Positions 24,411-33,183 of a DNA stretch of 64,000 nt are shown piece after piece (position 1 is the first letter of the stretch; the number at the start of each line of letters is the position of its first letter). This DNA comes from an uncultured Geobacter sp. (GTDB taxonomy: Bacteria; Desulfobacterota; Desulfuromonadia; Geobacterales; DSM-12255): the NCBI GenBank assembly GCA_937860145.1, contig CALMBF010000165.1:1-64000 (forward strand), in the 5' to 3' direction. The notes beneath the pieces are model-generated. The model had not been told where the DNA came from, searched no databases, and was given only the letters and a program-made list of their open reading frames with translations. Both the position numbers and the translations under genes were made by a program.

Positions 24411-24438
24411 TTGACACTGTGATGTAGACCGCTACACA
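24411..24438 (+). promoter_or_regulatory. Candidate promoter with dyad before tupA
   Basis: TTGACA (24411-24416), 16-nt spacer, TACACA (24433-24438). TGTAG-ACCG-CTACA (24423-24436) is a dyad overlapping the core promoter, a possible repressor site. The -10 match is poor. Confidence 0.35.
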
Positions 24439-24546
24439 GATAGAGCTATGTTTCCATGGTTACAGCCGTACCTGTTTTGCTGTTTGTTGCAAGCAGGATG
24501 TAATGATTCTGCAGACCACTACCATATGAACACAAGGAGGAACATC

Positions 24547-25404
24547 ATGAAGGGTAAGGTACGCTTTTCACACGGGCTTTCTGTTCTGGCGATGCTGGTT
24601 GTCTTTGCGCTCTCCACGACGGCAGGCGCTGCCAGCAAGAACCTGATCCTCGCCACCACCACCAGTACCCAGGATTCGGGCCTTCTGGACGTGCTTCTGC
24701 CGGTCTTCGAGAAGGAGAGCGGCTATTTCGTCAAGACCATTGCGGTCGGTTCCGGCCAGGCCATGGCCATGGGGGAGAAGGGGGAGGCCGATGTGCTCCT
24801 GGTCCACTCGCCGGAGGCGGAAAAGAAGTTCATGGATAAGGGGGCCGGCAGTTCCCGCCGCCTCGTCATGCACAACGATTTCATCATCGTCGGACCGGCG
24901 GGTGACCCGGCGAAAATCCGCGGCGTGAAGACGTCGGCCGAAGCGTTCAAGAAAATTGCCCACTCCGGCAGCATCTTCCTTTCCCGTGGCGACAACTCCG
25001 GTACCCATGCCAAGGAGAAGGGACTCTGGAAGAGTGCAGCGGTCAGCGCCGAAGGGCAGAAGTGGTACCAGCAGACCGGCCTGGGGATGGGGCAGACCCT
25101 GAACGTGGCGGCCGAGAAGAAGGGGTATACCCTGACCGACCGCGCTACCTACCTGTCGATGAAAAAAAACCTCGGCCTGGAGATCCTGGTTGAGGGGGAT
25201 GCCAAACTGCTCAACATTTACCACGTTATCGAGGTGAATCCGGCCAAGTGGCCCAAGGTTAACTCACCAGCTGCCAAGGCATTCGCCGACTTCATGGTGT
25301 CGAAGAGGACCCAGGAGCTCATCGGCAGATTCGGTGTGGACAAGTTCGGCGCACCGCTCTTCTTCCCCGATGCGGGTAAGAAACCGGAGTCACTGGGGTT
25401 GTAA
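24547..25404 (+). CDS. tupA: Tungstate ABC transporter substrate-binding protein
   Basis: A 285-residue periplasmic protein with a signal peptide ending near STTAGAASK. The mature N-terminus carries the tungstate-binding signature ATTTSTQDSGLLD, followed by GSGQAMAMGEKGEADVLLVHSP, NDFIIVGPAGDPAKIRG, LSRGDNSGTH and DKFGAPLFFP. These are canonical for TupA, which binds tungstate far better than molybdate. ATG 24547 follows AAGGAGG. It heads tupABC; the stop is immediately followed by the tupB ATG. Confidence 0.93.
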   Translation: MKGKVRFSHGLSVLAMLVVFALSTTAGAASKNLILATTTSTQDSGLLDVLLPVFEKESGYFVKTIAVGSGQAMAMGEKGEADVLLVHSPEAEKKFMDKGAGSSRRLVMHNDFIIVGPAGDPAKIRGVKTSAEAFKKIAHSGSIFLSRGDNSGTHAKEKGLWKSAAVSAEGQKWYQQTGLGMGQTLNVAAEKKGYTLTDRATYLSMKKNLGLEILVEGDAKLLNIYHVIEVNPAKWPKVNSPAAKAFADFMVSKRTQELIGRFGVDKFGAPLFFPDAGKKPESLGL

Positions 25405-26103
25405 ATGGACCTGATCCTCGACGGCATCCGCATGGCCTGGCATCTCCTTGTCACTCTCGACAAGGAGGTGCTTGCCGTAACGCTCCTCTCCCTGAAGGTT
25501 TCCGGCCTGGCAACTCTGATCAGCTTGGTTATCGGCGTAATCGGCGGGACAGCCATCGCCCTGGCCGATTTCCCCGGCAAGCGGCTCATGGTGAGCGTAG
25601 TCAACACCAGCATGGGGCTGCCCCCGGTAGTGGTCGGCCTGTTCGTGACCATCATGCTCTGGCGTAACGGCCCCCTGAGCCGCTGGGAAATTCTCTATAC
25701 TCCGACGGCCATGGTGATCGCCCAGACGATCATCGCGGCTCCCATCGTCATGGGGATTTCCATCGCGGCGATCCAGAACCTCCCTCCCGACCTGCGGTTG
25801 CAGATCCTCGCCCTAGGTGCGTCCCGGCGACAGATGGTCTGGCTGCTGGTGAGGGAGGCGCGACTCCCCCTCATGGCAGGGATCATGGCAGGTTTCGGCG
25901 GGGTGATCTCCGAAGTCGGGGCCTCCATCATGGTCGGCGGCAACATCAAGGGGTATACCCGGGTGCTGACCACCGCCACGGTGATGGAGACGGGGAAGGG
26001 GAACTTCGACACGGCCATAGCCCTGGGTGTCATCCTCCTGGCCCTCTGTTTCGCCGTCAACTATCTGCTCACCCGGGTGCAGCAGCGGGAGAGGCCGCGA
26101 TGA
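25405..26103 (+). CDS. tupB: Tungstate ABC transporter permease
   Basis: A 232-residue inner-membrane permease with about five to six membrane segments. The ABC-interaction loop contains ALGASRRQMVWLLVREARLPLMAG, in the EAA position of TupB/ModB-type permeases. It begins directly after the tupA stop and overlaps tupC by 4 bp (ATGA), so tupABC are translationally coupled. Confidence 0.93.
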   Translation: MDLILDGIRMAWHLLVTLDKEVLAVTLLSLKVSGLATLISLVIGVIGGTAIALADFPGKRLMVSVVNTSMGLPPVVVGLFVTIMLWRNGPLSRWEILYTPTAMVIAQTIIAAPIVMGISIAAIQNLPPDLRLQILALGASRRQMVWLLVREARLPLMAGIMAGFGGVISEVGASIMVGGNIKGYTRVLTTATVMETGKGNFDTAIALGVILLALCFAVNYLLTRVQQRERPR

Positions 26104-27194
26104 ACGGTGACACCGTCATCCTCGAGGCGAGGGACCTGGTCGTACGGCGGGGAGGTGCCGAGGTCCTCTCCGTGCCGGAGTTTACCCTCCACGAGCGGGA
26201 AAGCGTGGCCCTCATCGGTCCGAACGGCGCGGGGAAATCGACCATGCTCCTGTCCCTGGCGACCCTCCTGCAACCGTCGGCCGGTGACATCCTGTTCCAC
26301 GGCTCCCGGGTGCAGGCTTCCGGCGGGGATACCTCCTACCGGCGGCGGATCGCCATGGTGTTCCAGGAGCCGCTTCTCTTCGACACGACGGTGTTCGACA
26401 ATGTAGCCTCCGGACTGAAGATCCGGGGAGTTCCCCGCGACGAAATCAGGAAGCGGGTCGGCGAGTGCCTGGAACGTTTTCATATCGACCACCTGGCGGA
26501 TCGCTCAGCTCGCCGGATTTCCGGTGGCGAGGTCCAGCGGACCAGCCTCGCCCGGGCCTTTGCCACCCGGCCCGAAGTGGTGTTCCTGGATGAACCGTTT
26601 ATCGCCCTCGACCCACCGACCCGCCATGCGCTGATGGTCGACCTGGCCCAGGTGCTCAGGGATTCGGGGAGTTCCGCCATCATCGCGACCCATGACCAGA
26701 TGGAGGCCCTGCGCCTGGCGGACCGGATGATGGTGATGCAGGGGGGGCGTGTCGTCCAGTCCGGCACCACGGCGGAGGTGACCGCCCATCCGGTCAACGC
26801 ATTTGCCGCCTCGTTCGTCGGCATGGAGAATGTCCTCACCGGGTCGGTCGTCTCGTCAGCCGGCGGGATGCTCACCCTGGACGTCGCCGGCCGGACGATG
26901 GAGATCGTTGGCAGCGGTTCCCCCGGCGAGCGGGTGGTGCTCTGCACCCACCCGGAGCACGTGGTGGTGACCACGGTAGATCCCCACCACCGTACCAGTG
27001 CCCGTAACGTGTTCCCGGGAACGGTCACGCGCATCGTCCCTCTCGGAGCGGTGCACAAGGTCTACCTGGACTGCGGTTTCCCCCTGGTGGCATCCGTTAC
27101 CGCCCACTCCCTCGCCGAGTTGGGGATGGTGCCGGGAAGCCGGGTTTTTGCCTCCTTCAAGGCGACGTCGGTGCACCTCTACCGCAAGGGGTGA
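26100..27194 (+). CDS. tupC: Tungstate ABC transporter ATP-binding protein
   Basis: A 364-residue ATPase: Walker A GPNGAGKST (about residues 41-49), Q-loop VFQEPLLF, signature ISGGEVQ, Walker B VVFLDEPF, and H-loop ATHDQ. The C-terminal extension of about 110 residues looks like a TOBE/MOP oxyanion-sensing domain (VFPGTVTRIVPLGAVHKVYLDCG, SFKATSVHLYR), found in ModC and some TupC. It energises TupB. Confidence 0.92.
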   Translation: MNGDTVILEARDLVVRRGGAEVLSVPEFTLHERESVALIGPNGAGKSTMLLSLATLLQPSAGDILFHGSRVQASGGDTSYRRRIAMVFQEPLLFDTTVFDNVASGLKIRGVPRDEIRKRVGECLERFHIDHLADRSARRISGGEVQRTSLARAFATRPEVVFLDEPFIALDPPTRHALMVDLAQVLRDSGSSAIIATHDQMEALRLADRMMVMQGGRVVQSGTTAEVTAHPVNAFAASFVGMENVLTGSVVSSAGGMLTLDVAGRTMEIVGSGSPGERVVLCTHPEHVVVTTVDPHHRTSARNVFPGTVTRIVPLGAVHKVYLDCGFPLVASVTAHSLAELGMVPGSRVFASFKATSVHLYRKG

Positions 27195-27257
27195 GGCGTG
27201 AGCCTGCTGCGCAGCGCGAGGAGTGCTGCAACCGTTTTTTTTAAAGGAGTATCTGTC

Positions 27258-28475
27258 ATGCCTACCTTTGACGAGGCCCGTCACATGGTTCTCTCCCGCA
27301 TCACCACCCTCGGCGTGGAGCGGGTCCCCCTTCTCGATGCCGCCGGCCGGGTGCTTGCCGAAGAGATGGTTGCCCCCTGGTGCATGCCCCTGTGCGACAG
27401 TTCGGCCATGGACGGTTTCGCCGTGCGTGCCGCCGACTGCGGTTCGCTGCCGGCCGACCTGAGGGTGACCGGCTACATCCCGGCAGGCGGGGAGATCTGC
27501 GGAGACGTGGCACCGGGGTGTGCCATCAGGATCATGACCGGCGCCCCCATCCCGCCGGGGTGCGACGCGGTGGTGCCGGTCGAGGAGACCAGCGAACGGG
27601 GTGACGTGGTGACGCTGCACGATCCGGTCAGGACGGGCCAGCATATCCGCGTGACCGCAGAGGACGTTGCCGTCGGCGAGACCATCATCACCGCCGGGAC
27701 GCTCCTGCGCTCCCCCGAGATCAGCATGCTCGCCTCCTTCGGACGGGCGCTGGTGCCGGTCTACCGCCGCGCCAGGGTGGCGATCCTCTCCACGGGCGAC
27801 GAACTGGTGGAGCTCGGGGAACCGCTGGTCCCGGGCAAGATCATCAACAGCAACATCCTCTCCCTGGCGGCTGCGGTGCGGGAGATCGGCGCCGAGCCGC
27901 TGCTCCTCGGCATTGCCCGGGACAACCGGGAGAGCCACCTGGAGAAGATGACCGAGGGGCTCAAGGCCGACGCCTTCATCACCTCGGCCGGCGTATCGGC
28001 CGGCGACCGCGACCTGGTGCGTGACATCCTGGCCGAGCTGGGGGTGGAGCAGCTCTTCTGGAAAGTGGAGATGAAGCCGGGGGGGCCGACAGCCGTCGCC
28101 ATGTTCGGGGGGAAGCCGGTTTTCTCCCTCCCGGGCAACCCGGTCTCCACCATGGTCACCTTCGAGGCGTTCGCCCGTCCGGCGCTGTTGAAGATGATGG
28201 GGCACCGGCGCATCTTCCGCCCCGTGGTGACCGCGACCCTGATGAACGACCTGCGCAAGAAACCGGGGAAGGTGAACCTCATCAGGGTGAGCCTGGCGAA
28301 AGGGGAGGACGGCTTCCAGGCCTACTCGTCCGGCATCCAGCAGACCGCCCTGCTGAAGACCATGCTCCGGGCCGATGCCCTGGCACTCTTCCCCTCCGAA
28401 CTGGAGACCCTGGAGAGGGGGGCGACGGTGCAGTGCCACCTGCTGCGGGAGGAGCTCTTCATGGGGGAGGAGTAG
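27258..28475 (+). CDS. moeA: Molybdopterin molybdenumtransferase MoeA
   Basis: A 405-residue MoeA that inserts molybdate or tungstate into adenylylated molybdopterin. It has CDSSAMDGFAVRA, RIMTGAPIPPGCDAVVPVEE, STGDELVELGEPLVPGKIINSN, SAGVSAGDRDLVRD, KPGGPTAVAMFGGKPVFSLPGNP-type motifs and the C-terminal domain IV. ATG 27258 has AAAGGAG; the frame extends 20 codons upstream without a site. It follows tupC by 63 nt, so metal entry and insertion are likely co-expressed. A tungsten preference cannot be read from sequence. Confidence 0.94.
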   Translation: MPTFDEARHMVLSRITTLGVERVPLLDAAGRVLAEEMVAPWCMPLCDSSAMDGFAVRAADCGSLPADLRVTGYIPAGGEICGDVAPGCAIRIMTGAPIPPGCDAVVPVEETSERGDVVTLHDPVRTGQHIRVTAEDVAVGETIITAGTLLRSPEISMLASFGRALVPVYRRARVAILSTGDELVELGEPLVPGKIINSNILSLAAAVREIGAEPLLLGIARDNRESHLEKMTEGLKADAFITSAGVSAGDRDLVRDILAELGVEQLFWKVEMKPGGPTAVAMFGGKPVFSLPGNPVSTMVTFEAFARPALLKMMGHRRIFRPVVTATLMNDLRKKPGKVNLIRVSLAKGEDGFQAYSSGIQQTALLKTMLRADALALFPSELETLERGATVQCHLLREELFMGEE

Positions 28476-28584
28476 CGGGAGTGAGCAGCTGGTTTTGCAT
28501 TTCAGCCGTCAGAAAGTACCCTGTAAGGGTGGAGGCGGTTGCATGCCATACGGTGCGGATGCACCAGATCCAGGGAGGTGACCC

Positions 28585-29073
28585 ATGAGCTTCAATCATT
28601 TCGACGACAAGGGGCAGGCGATCATGGTGGACGTGAGCGCCAAGAGTCCGACCCTGCGCACCGCAACTGCCGGCGCCGTGGTGCGGATGAGCCACAAGAC
28701 CCTGGCGGCTGTCGCCACAGGCGGCATGGCCAAGGGGGACGTGCTGGGCGTGGCCCGACTCGCGGGGATTGCCGCTGCCAAGAAGACCCCCGATTTGATC
28801 CCCCTCTCCCATCCCCTGGCGCTCCACCATGCGTCCATCGAGTTTACCCTGGACCAGGAGCAGGGGTGCGTCCGTATCGAGGCGACGGTGCGGGCCTTCG
28901 AACGGACCGGGGTGGAGATGGAGGCCATGGTGGCGGCCTCCGTGGCGGCCCTGACCGTTTACGACATGTGCAAGGGGATGGAGAAGGGGATCGCCATCAG
29001 CGACGTCGTGCTCCTCCGCAAGGAGGGGGGCAAGAGCGGTACCTGGCAACGGGGGCTCCCCTGGGGAGAGTAG
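28585..29073 (+). CDS. moaC: Cyclic pyranopterin monophosphate synthase MoaC
   Basis: A 162-residue enzyme of the second step of cofactor synthesis. It shows MVDVSAKSPTLRTATA, the active-site segment IPLSHPLALHHASIEFTLD, EATVRAFERTGVEMEAM and VYDMCKGMEKGIAISDVVLL with the catalytic lysine and aspartate. GGGAGGTGACCC precedes the ATG. It lies 109 nt after moeA. Confidence 0.95.
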   Translation: MSFNHFDDKGQAIMVDVSAKSPTLRTATAGAVVRMSHKTLAAVATGGMAKGDVLGVARLAGIAAAKKTPDLIPLSHPLALHHASIEFTLDQEQGCVRIEATVRAFERTGVEMEAMVAASVAALTVYDMCKGMEKGIAISDVVLLRKEGGKSGTWQRGLPWGE

Positions 29074-29079
29074 TTTGAC

Positions 29080-29260
29080 GGCAGGCGCATACCGCCTGCA
29101 TTCGTGCTGCCGTGCTATTTCTGCATTTCCAGGCACATTACGCTACAGCCGATAAACTCGCCCTGCGGGCTCAGACAGTATCGGCTGTTGACGCTCCATG
29201 TTGCCAGGAACTGCGACGAAATAGCACGAAGGCACTCATTCCGGCAGCATGCACCTGCCG
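29080..29260. repeat. Large nested palindromic repeat between moaC and mogA-mobB
   Basis: Nested perfect arms: CGTGCTATTTC (29111-29121) with GAAATAGCACG (29218-29228), and CAGCCGATA (29146-29154) with TATCGGCTG (29179-29187). Outer arms with GGCAGG/CCTGCC and GTGCTGCC extend the fold. It fills nearly the whole gap and contains no gene. Confidence 0.7.
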
Positions 29261-29288
29261 TGACATGTTAAAGTGAAAAGGAGTAGCA

Positions 29289-30311
29289 ATGAAGGCAGCA
29301 ATACTGACCTTGAGCGACCGGAGTTCCCGGGGCGAACGGGCCGATGCGAGCGGGCCGGCACTTGAGACATGGCTGGAGGAACGGGGTGTGGCGACGCTCT
29401 ACCGGGAGGTCATCCCCGATGACGAGGAGACCATTGTGGTCAAGCTGATGGGGTGGGCGGACAGCGGCTCGTTCGACCTGATTCTCACCACCGGCGGAAC
29501 TGGCGTTTCTCCCCGTGACGTTACGCCCGATGCCACCAGGCGGGTCATTGACCGTGAGATTCCGGGGTTCGGCGAAACCATGCGGGCCGAGAGCCTGAAG
29601 AAGACCCCCCATGCCATGATCTCCCGTGCAGTCGCCGGTATCCGCGGCCGGAGCCTGATCATTAACCTCCCCGGGAGCCCGAAGGGGGCCGTGGAGAACC
29701 TGGAGTCGGTCTGGAGGGCCGTCCCCCATGCGGTGGCCAAGCTCCAGGGGGACCCGGAAGAGTGCGGCACACCGGTTGCGGCCCCGCCCGCGGGGCGTTC
29801 CCTGCCGCGGGCGCTCTCCTTCGTGGCCAAGTCGGGCACCGGCAAGACCACCCTGCTGGAGCAGGTGATCGCCGGGCTGAAGGGGCGGGGGTGGCGGATC
29901 GGCGTCATCAAGCACGACGCCCACCGCTTCGACATCGACCATCCGGGTAAGGACAGTTACCGCCTGACCGCTGCCGGTGCCGACACCATGCTGATCTCCT
30001 CCCCGGAGAAGCTGGCCCTGGTGAAGAGGCACGATGCAGCGCCCCCCATAGAGGAGCTGCTTGCCACCTACTTCGGTGATGTGGATCTCGTTCTCACCGA
30101 GGGTTTCAAGAAGAGTGGCCTTCCCAAGATCGAGGTACATCGCCGGGAGCGGAGCTCAACCCTCCTCTGCCGGGGGGAGGAGCATGACCCGACCCTCGTG
30201 GCCGTGGCCAGCGATGTGACCCTCGAGCTTGATGTGCCGGTGCTGGACCTGAACGATCCGCCGGAGGTCGTCAGCTTCATCGAAAAACACTTCCTTGATA
30301 CCCCCGTATAG
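29289..30311 (+). CDS. MogA-MobB fusion protein
   Basis: A 340-residue two-domain protein. Residues 1-165 are MogA-type molybdopterin adenylyltransferase (LTLSDRSSRGERAD, TTGGTGVSPRDVTPDAT, MISRAVAGIRG, NLPGSPKGAVENLE). After a Pro/Ala linker, residues about 176-335 are MobB (P-loop VAKSGTGKTTLLEQ, VIKHDAHRFDIDHPGKDSYR, EGFKKSGLPKIEV), a GTPase linked to guanine-dinucleotide cofactor formation. Fusion puts adenylylation and later nucleotide handling on one chain. It is the last gene before a strong terminator. Confidence 0.93.
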   Translation: MKAAILTLSDRSSRGERADASGPALETWLEERGVATLYREVIPDDEETIVVKLMGWADSGSFDLILTTGGTGVSPRDVTPDATRRVIDREIPGFGETMRAESLKKTPHAMISRAVAGIRGRSLIINLPGSPKGAVENLESVWRAVPHAVAKLQGDPEECGTPVAAPPAGRSLPRALSFVAKSGTGKTTLLEQVIAGLKGRGWRIGVIKHDAHRFDIDHPGKDSYRLTAAGADTMLISSPEKLALVKRHDAAPPIEELLATYFGDVDLVLTEGFKKSGLPKIEVHRRERSSTLLCRGEEHDPTLVAVASDVTLELDVPVLDLNDPPEVVSFIEKHFLDTPV

Positions 30312-30315
30312 TAAT

Positions 30316-30360
30316 GCCGTTTGTCCCCCGACACCCTCCGAGAGTCGGGGGACAAACGGC
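30316..30360 (+). terminator. Long perfect hairpin ending the tungsten/Moco gene block
   Basis: GCCGTTTGTCCCCCGAC (30316-30332) pairs perfectly with 30344-30360 across an 11-nt loop. There is no T-run; it probably ends or protects the mog-mobB transcript. Confidence 0.7.
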
Positions 30361-30566
30361 AGGAAACTTCGTGCTCCCTTCGCAATCACGGCCGCTCAAC
30401 CGGTTCGTCCGTCTCCCGTCGCTGTTTTAGATTAAAGCGGTTTTACCTTGTATCTTCAGATACTTTTTCCGTCCGGAACCGGTAAAAAAATATTTACCAC
30501 TCCATGATAGTTAGTGTAAGAATAATTCGTATAAGAATTAAATCCGGGGGTGAGACAGGGGAGCTC

Positions 30567-31070
30567 ATGGCGGCCAACTCTTCGGTGGAAAGCATCATCA
30601 ACAACATCAGGCGGGTTTTTCAGGCGTTCAACGACTACTCGAAGAGGGCGAACATGGAGGCCGGCCTGACCGGGCCCCAGCTCTGGGCGATCAAAGTAAT
30701 CTCTGAAAACGCGCCTTTGCGGGTCTGCGACCTGGCTGCCCTGATGTTCGTCCGGCCGGGTACGGTCGTCGGCATCCTGGACCGCCTGGAAAAAAAGGGG
30801 CTGGTGACCCGGATACGGTCGCAGCAGGACCGGCGTGCGGTGATGATCGAGCTCTCCGCCCAGGGGAAGGAGCTGGTCTCCGCCGCCCCGGGGGTGATCC
30901 AGGGGGACCTGATCAGGGGGCTCGAAACCCTCCCTGAAGAGGAGCTCCTCGATATCGACGCCAGCATGGCCAGGCTGGTCGCGATTCTCGGCGTGCAGCA
31001 GCTGAAACCGCTGATGATCCATGGAACCGACGAAGCCGTTCAGGGAGACGACACGCCTGCCGGGTGCTGA
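30567..31070 (+). CDS. MarR-family transcriptional regulator
   Basis: A 167-residue winged-helix protein: recognition region LRVCDLAALMFVRPGTVVGILDRLEKKGLVTR and wing RSQQDRRAVMIELSAQG, with N- and C-terminal dimerisation helices. ATG 30567 follows GGGGAGC; an in-frame ATG at 30504 has no site. Upstream, GTGTAAGAATAA and GTATAAGAATTAA (30513-30540) are a direct repeat that could be its operator. It leads a short operon with an acetate-kinase-like gene and an XRE-cupin regulator. Confidence 0.9.
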   Translation: MAANSSVESIINNIRRVFQAFNDYSKRANMEAGLTGPQLWAIKVISENAPLRVCDLAALMFVRPGTVVGILDRLEKKGLVTRIRSQQDRRAVMIELSAQGKELVSAAPGVIQGDLIRGLETLPEEELLDIDASMARLVAILGVQQLKPLMIHGTDEAVQGDDTPAGC

Positions 31071-31096
31071 CGGCAGTCTGCTCAGGAGTCAAGACG

Positions 31097-32350
31097 ATGC
31101 CCATGCATATCCTTACACTCACCTGCTGGAAATTTTCGCTCAAATTCCGGCTCTTTTCCGGGGAGAATCTCCGTGTGGCCGCGTGGGGCGCGGTGGAGCG
31201 GATAGAGATAGGCGGAACCCACATCAGCATGGCGGTGAACGGCAGGGAGCTGTACTGTTGCGAGCACGAGTGCGCCGATCACCACGGGGCACTGGAGCTG
31301 GTGCTGGAGACCCTTGCCCATCCGGAATACGGCGTGCTGGAGGGCGGGGGTGACATCACCGCCGTGGGTCACCGGGTCGTCCACGGCGGCACCCGTTTCA
31401 GCCGCTCCGTCGTGATCGACCCCTCCGTGCGCGCCTCGATCCGCGCCCTGGAGGAGCTGGCGCCACTGCACAACGTTCCCAACAACAAGGGTATCGATGC
31501 TGCCATGGAACTCCTGCCGACAGTCCCCCACGTGGCGTTCTTCGATACGGCCTTCCACCAGACGATCCCGGAACATGTCCACCTCTATCCTCTCCCCTAT
31601 GCCTGGTTTGAAAAGTACGGGGTGCGTCGGTACGGGTTTCATGGCCCTTCCCACTACTACCTCGGCCGGAGCGCCTCGGCCCTCCTGGGCAAGGAGCCGG
31701 AACAGTGTAACCTGGTAACGGTCCACGTGGAGAACGGCATGTCGATCTGCGCCATCCGCCAGGGGATATCCGTCGATACGAGCATGGGCTTCACCCCCCT
31801 GGAAGGGCTTGTCATGGGGACCCGCTCCGGCGACATCGACCCCGGTATCCCCCCCTACATCATGCAGAAACTGAATATCACCCCCCAGGAGGTGGATGCG
31901 ATCCTCAACCTGAAGAGCGGCAGCTCGGGGATCGTCGGTCGCATGCTCAGCCGGCGCCGCCTCCTGGAGGCCGCCATGGACGGAGACAGGCGTTGTCTCC
32001 TTGCCCTCGAGCTGGAGGCGTATCGCCTCAAGAAGTACATCGGCGCGTACCTGGCGGTCGCCGGGCCCGTGGATGCCCTCGTCTTCAGTGCCGGTATCAG
32101 CGACAGGGAGTGGCTGCCGCGACAGCTTGCCCTGGAAGGGCTTGAGGCAATGGGGGTCACGATCGATCTCACGGCAAACAGGACGGTCCACGCTGCTCCC
32201 GGGCTGCCGGACATCGCGGTGCCCGCCTCCCGGGTGCGCGTCTTCGTCATGCCGACCGACGAGGAGCTGGTGATCGCCGAAGATGTCAGGGGCACGGTGC
32301 AGGGCGGGGTACCGGTATCGTCGGCTGCCGGCGGCCCGGTCGGGGCGTAA
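31097..32350 (+). CDS. Acetate-kinase-like protein with altered active-site motifs
   Basis: A 417-residue ASKHA-fold protein clearly homologous to AckA (VGHRVVHGG, APLHN, FFDTAFHQT, RRYGFHGPSH, SMGFTPLEGLVMGTRSGDIDP, MPTDEELVIAEDV). Several usual signatures are changed: the N-terminal N-x-GSSS phosphate loop reads TLTCWKFSLK, HLGNG reads HVENG, and GGIGEN reads AGISDR. The catalytic Arg and His segments and the late Glu remain. It may act on another acyl phosphate, or be a weak or regulatory enzyme. No phosphotransacetylase is adjacent. The start at 31097 has GGAG upstream; the MarR gene ends 26 nt before. Confidence 0.85.
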   Translation: MPMHILTLTCWKFSLKFRLFSGENLRVAAWGAVERIEIGGTHISMAVNGRELYCCEHECADHHGALELVLETLAHPEYGVLEGGGDITAVGHRVVHGGTRFSRSVVIDPSVRASIRALEELAPLHNVPNNKGIDAAMELLPTVPHVAFFDTAFHQTIPEHVHLYPLPYAWFEKYGVRRYGFHGPSHYYLGRSASALLGKEPEQCNLVTVHVENGMSICAIRQGISVDTSMGFTPLEGLVMGTRSGDIDPGIPPYIMQKLNITPQEVDAILNLKSGSSGIVGRMLSRRRLLEAAMDGDRRCLLALELEAYRLKKYIGAYLAVAGPVDALVFSAGISDREWLPRQLALEGLEAMGVTIDLTANRTVHAAPGLPDIAVPASRVRVFVMPTDEELVIAEDVRGTVQGGVPVSSAAGGPVGA

Positions 32351-32378
32351 CACAGAGAACGTGGAGCAGGGGAGCGGC

Positions 32379-32942
32379 ATGTCGGAATACAATATCGGCG
32401 CAAAAATCAGGAAACTTCGGCACGACAGGAGGTTGACGCTCCAGAAGCTGTCGACGGAACTGGGGGTCTCCACGGCACTCATCTCCCAGATCGAGAACGG
32501 TCACATATCTCCTCCCATTGCCACGCTGACGAAGATAGCCCGGTTTTTCGACGTGAAGATGGCTGACTTTTTCGCGGAGAGCGAAGAGCCCCGCCGTTTC
32601 GAGGTCGTCCGGGCACGGGAGTACACCGCCCGGCAGGGGATGATGCCCGAGACCGGGGTGGCGCGCGCCATCGAGCTCTTCTCCCGGCACCCCTATGCCA
32701 AGAGGTTGTCGCCGATGCTGATCGAGATTCCCGGCAGCGTCACTGATGACGCCGGGCACAGCCATCCCGGCGACGAGTTCATCCTCGTCATGGCGGGGAA
32801 GCTTACCATCCGCTACGGCTCCGAATCCATCACCCTTGAGGGTGGTGACAGTGTCTACTTCGATGCCGATACCGTTCACTCCCTGGTTTCGGCCGATGGC
32901 GCCGACGTGAAACTCCTCTCGATCGTCACCCGTCAGGGCTGA
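32379..32942 (+). CDS. XRE-family regulator with C-terminal cupin domain
   Basis: A 187-residue protein with an N-terminal HTH_3 domain (KIRKLRHDRRLTLQKLSTELGVSTALISQIENG) and a C-terminal cupin (HSHPGDEFILVMAGKLTIRYG, LEGGDSVYFDADTVHS) that could bind a small ligand or metal. Such proteins regulate amino-acid, acyl or aldehyde metabolism. It follows the acetate-kinase-like gene by 28 nt; GGGGAG precedes ATG 32379. Confidence 0.9.
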   Translation: MSEYNIGAKIRKLRHDRRLTLQKLSTELGVSTALISQIENGHISPPIATLTKIARFFDVKMADFFAESEEPRRFEVVRAREYTARQGMMPETGVARAIELFSRHPYAKRLSPMLIEIPGSVTDDAGHSHPGDEFILVMAGKLTIRYGSESITLEGGDSVYFDADTVHSLVSADGADVKLLSIVTRQG

Positions 32943-33018
32943 TTCTTCCTGACCCGCCAGTTCCTTCCTTTCCGTAAAGGAGCCTCCAGCAAACAGTTGG
33001 CCGTTTTGTGTATCTTTA

Positions 33019-33055
33019 ATTAATTGTTTAAAGTGATTTACAATTAATCTTTTTT
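33019..33055 (+). terminator. AT-rich hairpin with T-run after the XRE-cupin gene
   Basis: ATTAATTGT (33019-33027) pairs with ACAATTAAT (33040-33048), followed by C and six Ts. The long AT loop makes it moderate. Confidence 0.6.
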
Positions 33056-33183
33056 CAGGTAATGTGAGCATGGTAAAGCCGTTGATTTACAAGCCGATAT
33101 TCCGTCTGTAGCAGGATTCAGCCCGTTTGATTTTCCCGTGAAATATCGGACAGCGGTTGCGAATACACCGTGTCGGGGGGAGC

